DNA from: an uncultured Lachnospiraceae bacterium
Lineage (GTDB): Bacteria > Bacillota > Clostridia > Lachnospirales > Lachnospiraceae
DNA length: 64,000 bases
NCBI GenBank assembly: GCA_902778165.1
Contig: CACYWQ010000002.1
Span: forward strand, 1 to 64,000
Reading direction: 5' to 3'
This document shows, in pieces, positions 62,916 to 64,000 of this stretch. The translations under genes were made by a program, and so were the position numbers. The notes beneath the pieces were generated by a model. It was not told the origin of the DNA, ran no database searches, and saw only the letters and a program-made list of their open reading frames with translations. How positions within the stretch are numbered: position 1 is the stretch's first letter; the number at the start of each line of letters is the position of its first letter.

Positions 62916-64000
62916 TCATATCTGACCGTTGATCCGGTTCATCATATCCTTGGTAAAATGCACTTTGGTCTTTCTCGGACGGACAAAATTATCTTCATCA
63001 TCATAGTAAGAATCATTCACATAGTGCGTAGACGATATCTCCTCGAATATACAACCCGTATCCGAAGAGAAACTGTGTTTCATCCCCCGCTCGATTGTCA
63101 TCAGATCGCCTTTATGTAATACCTTAGTCTCACCGTTTATGACCATATTCAATTCTCCATGCAATACGACAAAGGTCTCTTCTTTCTTAAGATGATAATG
63201 ATCCGGATGAGACTGCCCCTTAAGCACGGCAAGTATCTTCTTGCAATACTCTCTGTTCACACAATCGATCATGGCAACGCCTGTCTTGTCATAATTCTCC
63301 AGACCATAATGATGTGATATCTCACACACGCTCCCGGTAGGAACGACAACTTTGCTCTCAGACAGGAGTGTGACAAGGTTCTTCATTATTTCAAGCACAG
63401 TCTGCGAATCATCTTTCTCTTCTATATCCGATTCCATAACCGGCGCATTAGCAGATGTTATATCTTTCCTGAGCTTTATCACGTTATATTTTGAAAGATC
63501 TCTTGCCGTAAGCTGGCCCGGAGAGCATGGAAAGGCAAGAAACACATTATCAGAAGATACTGTATCGCCTGCCTTTAGACCATTCTTCACAAACACGCCC
63601 CGTCTTAATGCTGCGAGATCTGCCTGCTCCTTATCGGTAGACTCGTATCTTCTGCCTTCCAGACCGCATATACTGTACGCCTCTCTTGCAGCGGCCAGCC
63701 ATTTAGCAACCTGTCCGGGATCTGCTGAGTAAGCATTAAGAGTTATGTCCTCTGTCGGTACTCCGACATGTTTTTCGAATATCTTCGCTCCCTTGGCTAC
63801 AGCAAGTCGTACCGGCATGATATTGTCCGGATCCTCATGTGTAGAAAAGCCTATTCTGATATTGGGAAAAGCTGCTCTGTAGTAATCTATCTGATTAAGC
63901 TGCAATCTGTCATTTGGTGTAGGATATTCAGCCACACAATGCATAAGCGAAAGATTGATGTTTCTGTTAACAAAGAAATTCACCACTCTGCATACGTCAT
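62916..64000 (-). CDS. NeuB-family sugar-acid synthase with SAF and cupin domains (cut by window edge)
   Basis: The frame is open to the right edge, so the N-terminus is missing. The visible part has the NeuB barrel end (LSLMHCVAEYPTPNDRLQLN, GFSTHEDPDN, KIFEKHVGVPTED) and an SAF antifreeze-like domain (LRRGVFVKNGLKAGDTVSSD). The end is a cupin (HPDHYHLKKEETFVVLHGEL, His metal ligands). NeuB enzymes condense PEP with an aldose to make sialic, legionaminic or pseudaminic acids; the product here is unknown. The cupin may be a sugar isomerase or a binding part. Confidence 0.85.
   Translation of the reverse strand, partial: DVCRVVNFFVNRNINLSLMHCVAEYPTPNDRLQLNQIDYYRAAFPNIRIGFSTHEDPDNIMPVRLAVAKGAKIFEKHVGVPTEDITLNAYSADPGQVAKWLAAAREAYSICGLEGRRYESTDKEQADLAALRRGVFVKNGLKAGDTVSSDNVFLAFPCSPGQLTARDLSKYNVIKLRKDITSANAPVMESDIEEKDDSQTVLEIMKNLVTLLSESKVVVPTGSVCEISHHYGLENYDKTGVAMIDCVNREYCKKILAVLKGQSHPDHYHLKKEETFVVLHGELNMVINGETKVLHKGDLMTIERGMKHSFSSDTGCIFEEISSTHYVNDSYYDDEDNFVRPRKTKVHFTKDMMNRINGQI

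Noticed and set aside
1..64000. CRISPR arrays, rRNA and tRNA genes
   Set aside because: No regularly spaced repeats and no conserved rRNA or complete tRNA sequence were seen on either strand by eye.

Overview
The window looks like the chromosome of an anaerobic, low- to mid-GC Gram-positive bacterium, most likely a Lachnospiraceae (Clostridia). The pointers are a SAM-I riboswitch in front of metK, a small RelQ-type alarmone synthetase, a greA-lysS pair, a birA-coaX-dus block, a ferredoxin-type aldo/keto reductase, short CstA, and signal-peptide and lipoprotein cell-wall genes with no outer-membrane genes. The genus is not resolved from sequence alone. No rRNA, tRNA or CRISPR array was seen. 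Nearly all genes are on the minus strand.

Layout. (1) 1-7.4 kb is an accessory or mobile segment. It holds the start of a chloramphenicol acetyltransferase-like gene cut by the window edge, a methyltransferase, a frameshifted GNAT gene, remnants of a larger ATPase and of another gene, a P-loop/RelB-like fusion, two small unknown proteins, a RhuM-Fic protein, an XRE repressor and a Tn916-type tyrosine integrase. The integrase abuts the lysS terminator, with a 10-bp tandem repeat between them. (2) 7.4-17.9 kb is housekeeping: lysS-greA, a glycosyltransferase, dus, coaX, a small conserved protein, birA, argF, a SleB-like wall hydrolase, a SpoU-type RNA methyltransferase and pfkA. (3) 17.9-30.3 kb holds dnaE, a MATE exporter, metK with its riboswitch, an HD-GYP phosphodiesterase, murA, a LysM-G5-M23 endopeptidase, a tail-anchored coiled-coil protein and relQ. 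(4) 30.3-42.4 kb holds galactose and sugar-nucleotide genes (galE, a nucleotidyltransferase, a GH36 alpha-galactosidase), a CapK-like ligase, a lipoprotein, an aldo/keto reductase, cstA and two unknown genes.

(5) 42.5-45.9 kb is a compact toxin-antitoxin island. It has a split HipA-type kinase whose partner carries HipA-N-like, DUF2442-like and helix-turn-helix parts, a palindrome overlapping two opposed promoters, a HicAB pair with an operator inside a near-perfect promoter, and a divergent XRE gene.

(6) 45.9-64 kb is a surface-glycan locus read leftwards. It starts with a NeuB-SAF-cupin protein (cut by the window edge), then five radical SAM proteins interspersed with two glycosyltransferases, a Gfo/Idh oxidoreductase with an extra N-terminal Rossmann-like domain, an SDR, a zinc-ribbon methyltransferase and two glucose-1-phosphate cytidylyltransferase-like proteins (one with a broken nucleotide-binding motif), then RfbH and RfbG. 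RfbF, RfbG and RfbH together would make the CDP-3,6-dideoxyhexose precursor. An Abi_2 abortive-infection gene with its own strong promoter and a structured RNA leader sits between rfbF and rfbH.

The most novel-looking parts are the radical SAM/Rossmann glycan set, the Abi gene with its structured leader and the split HipA system. All functions are read from motifs by eye; no database search was possible.
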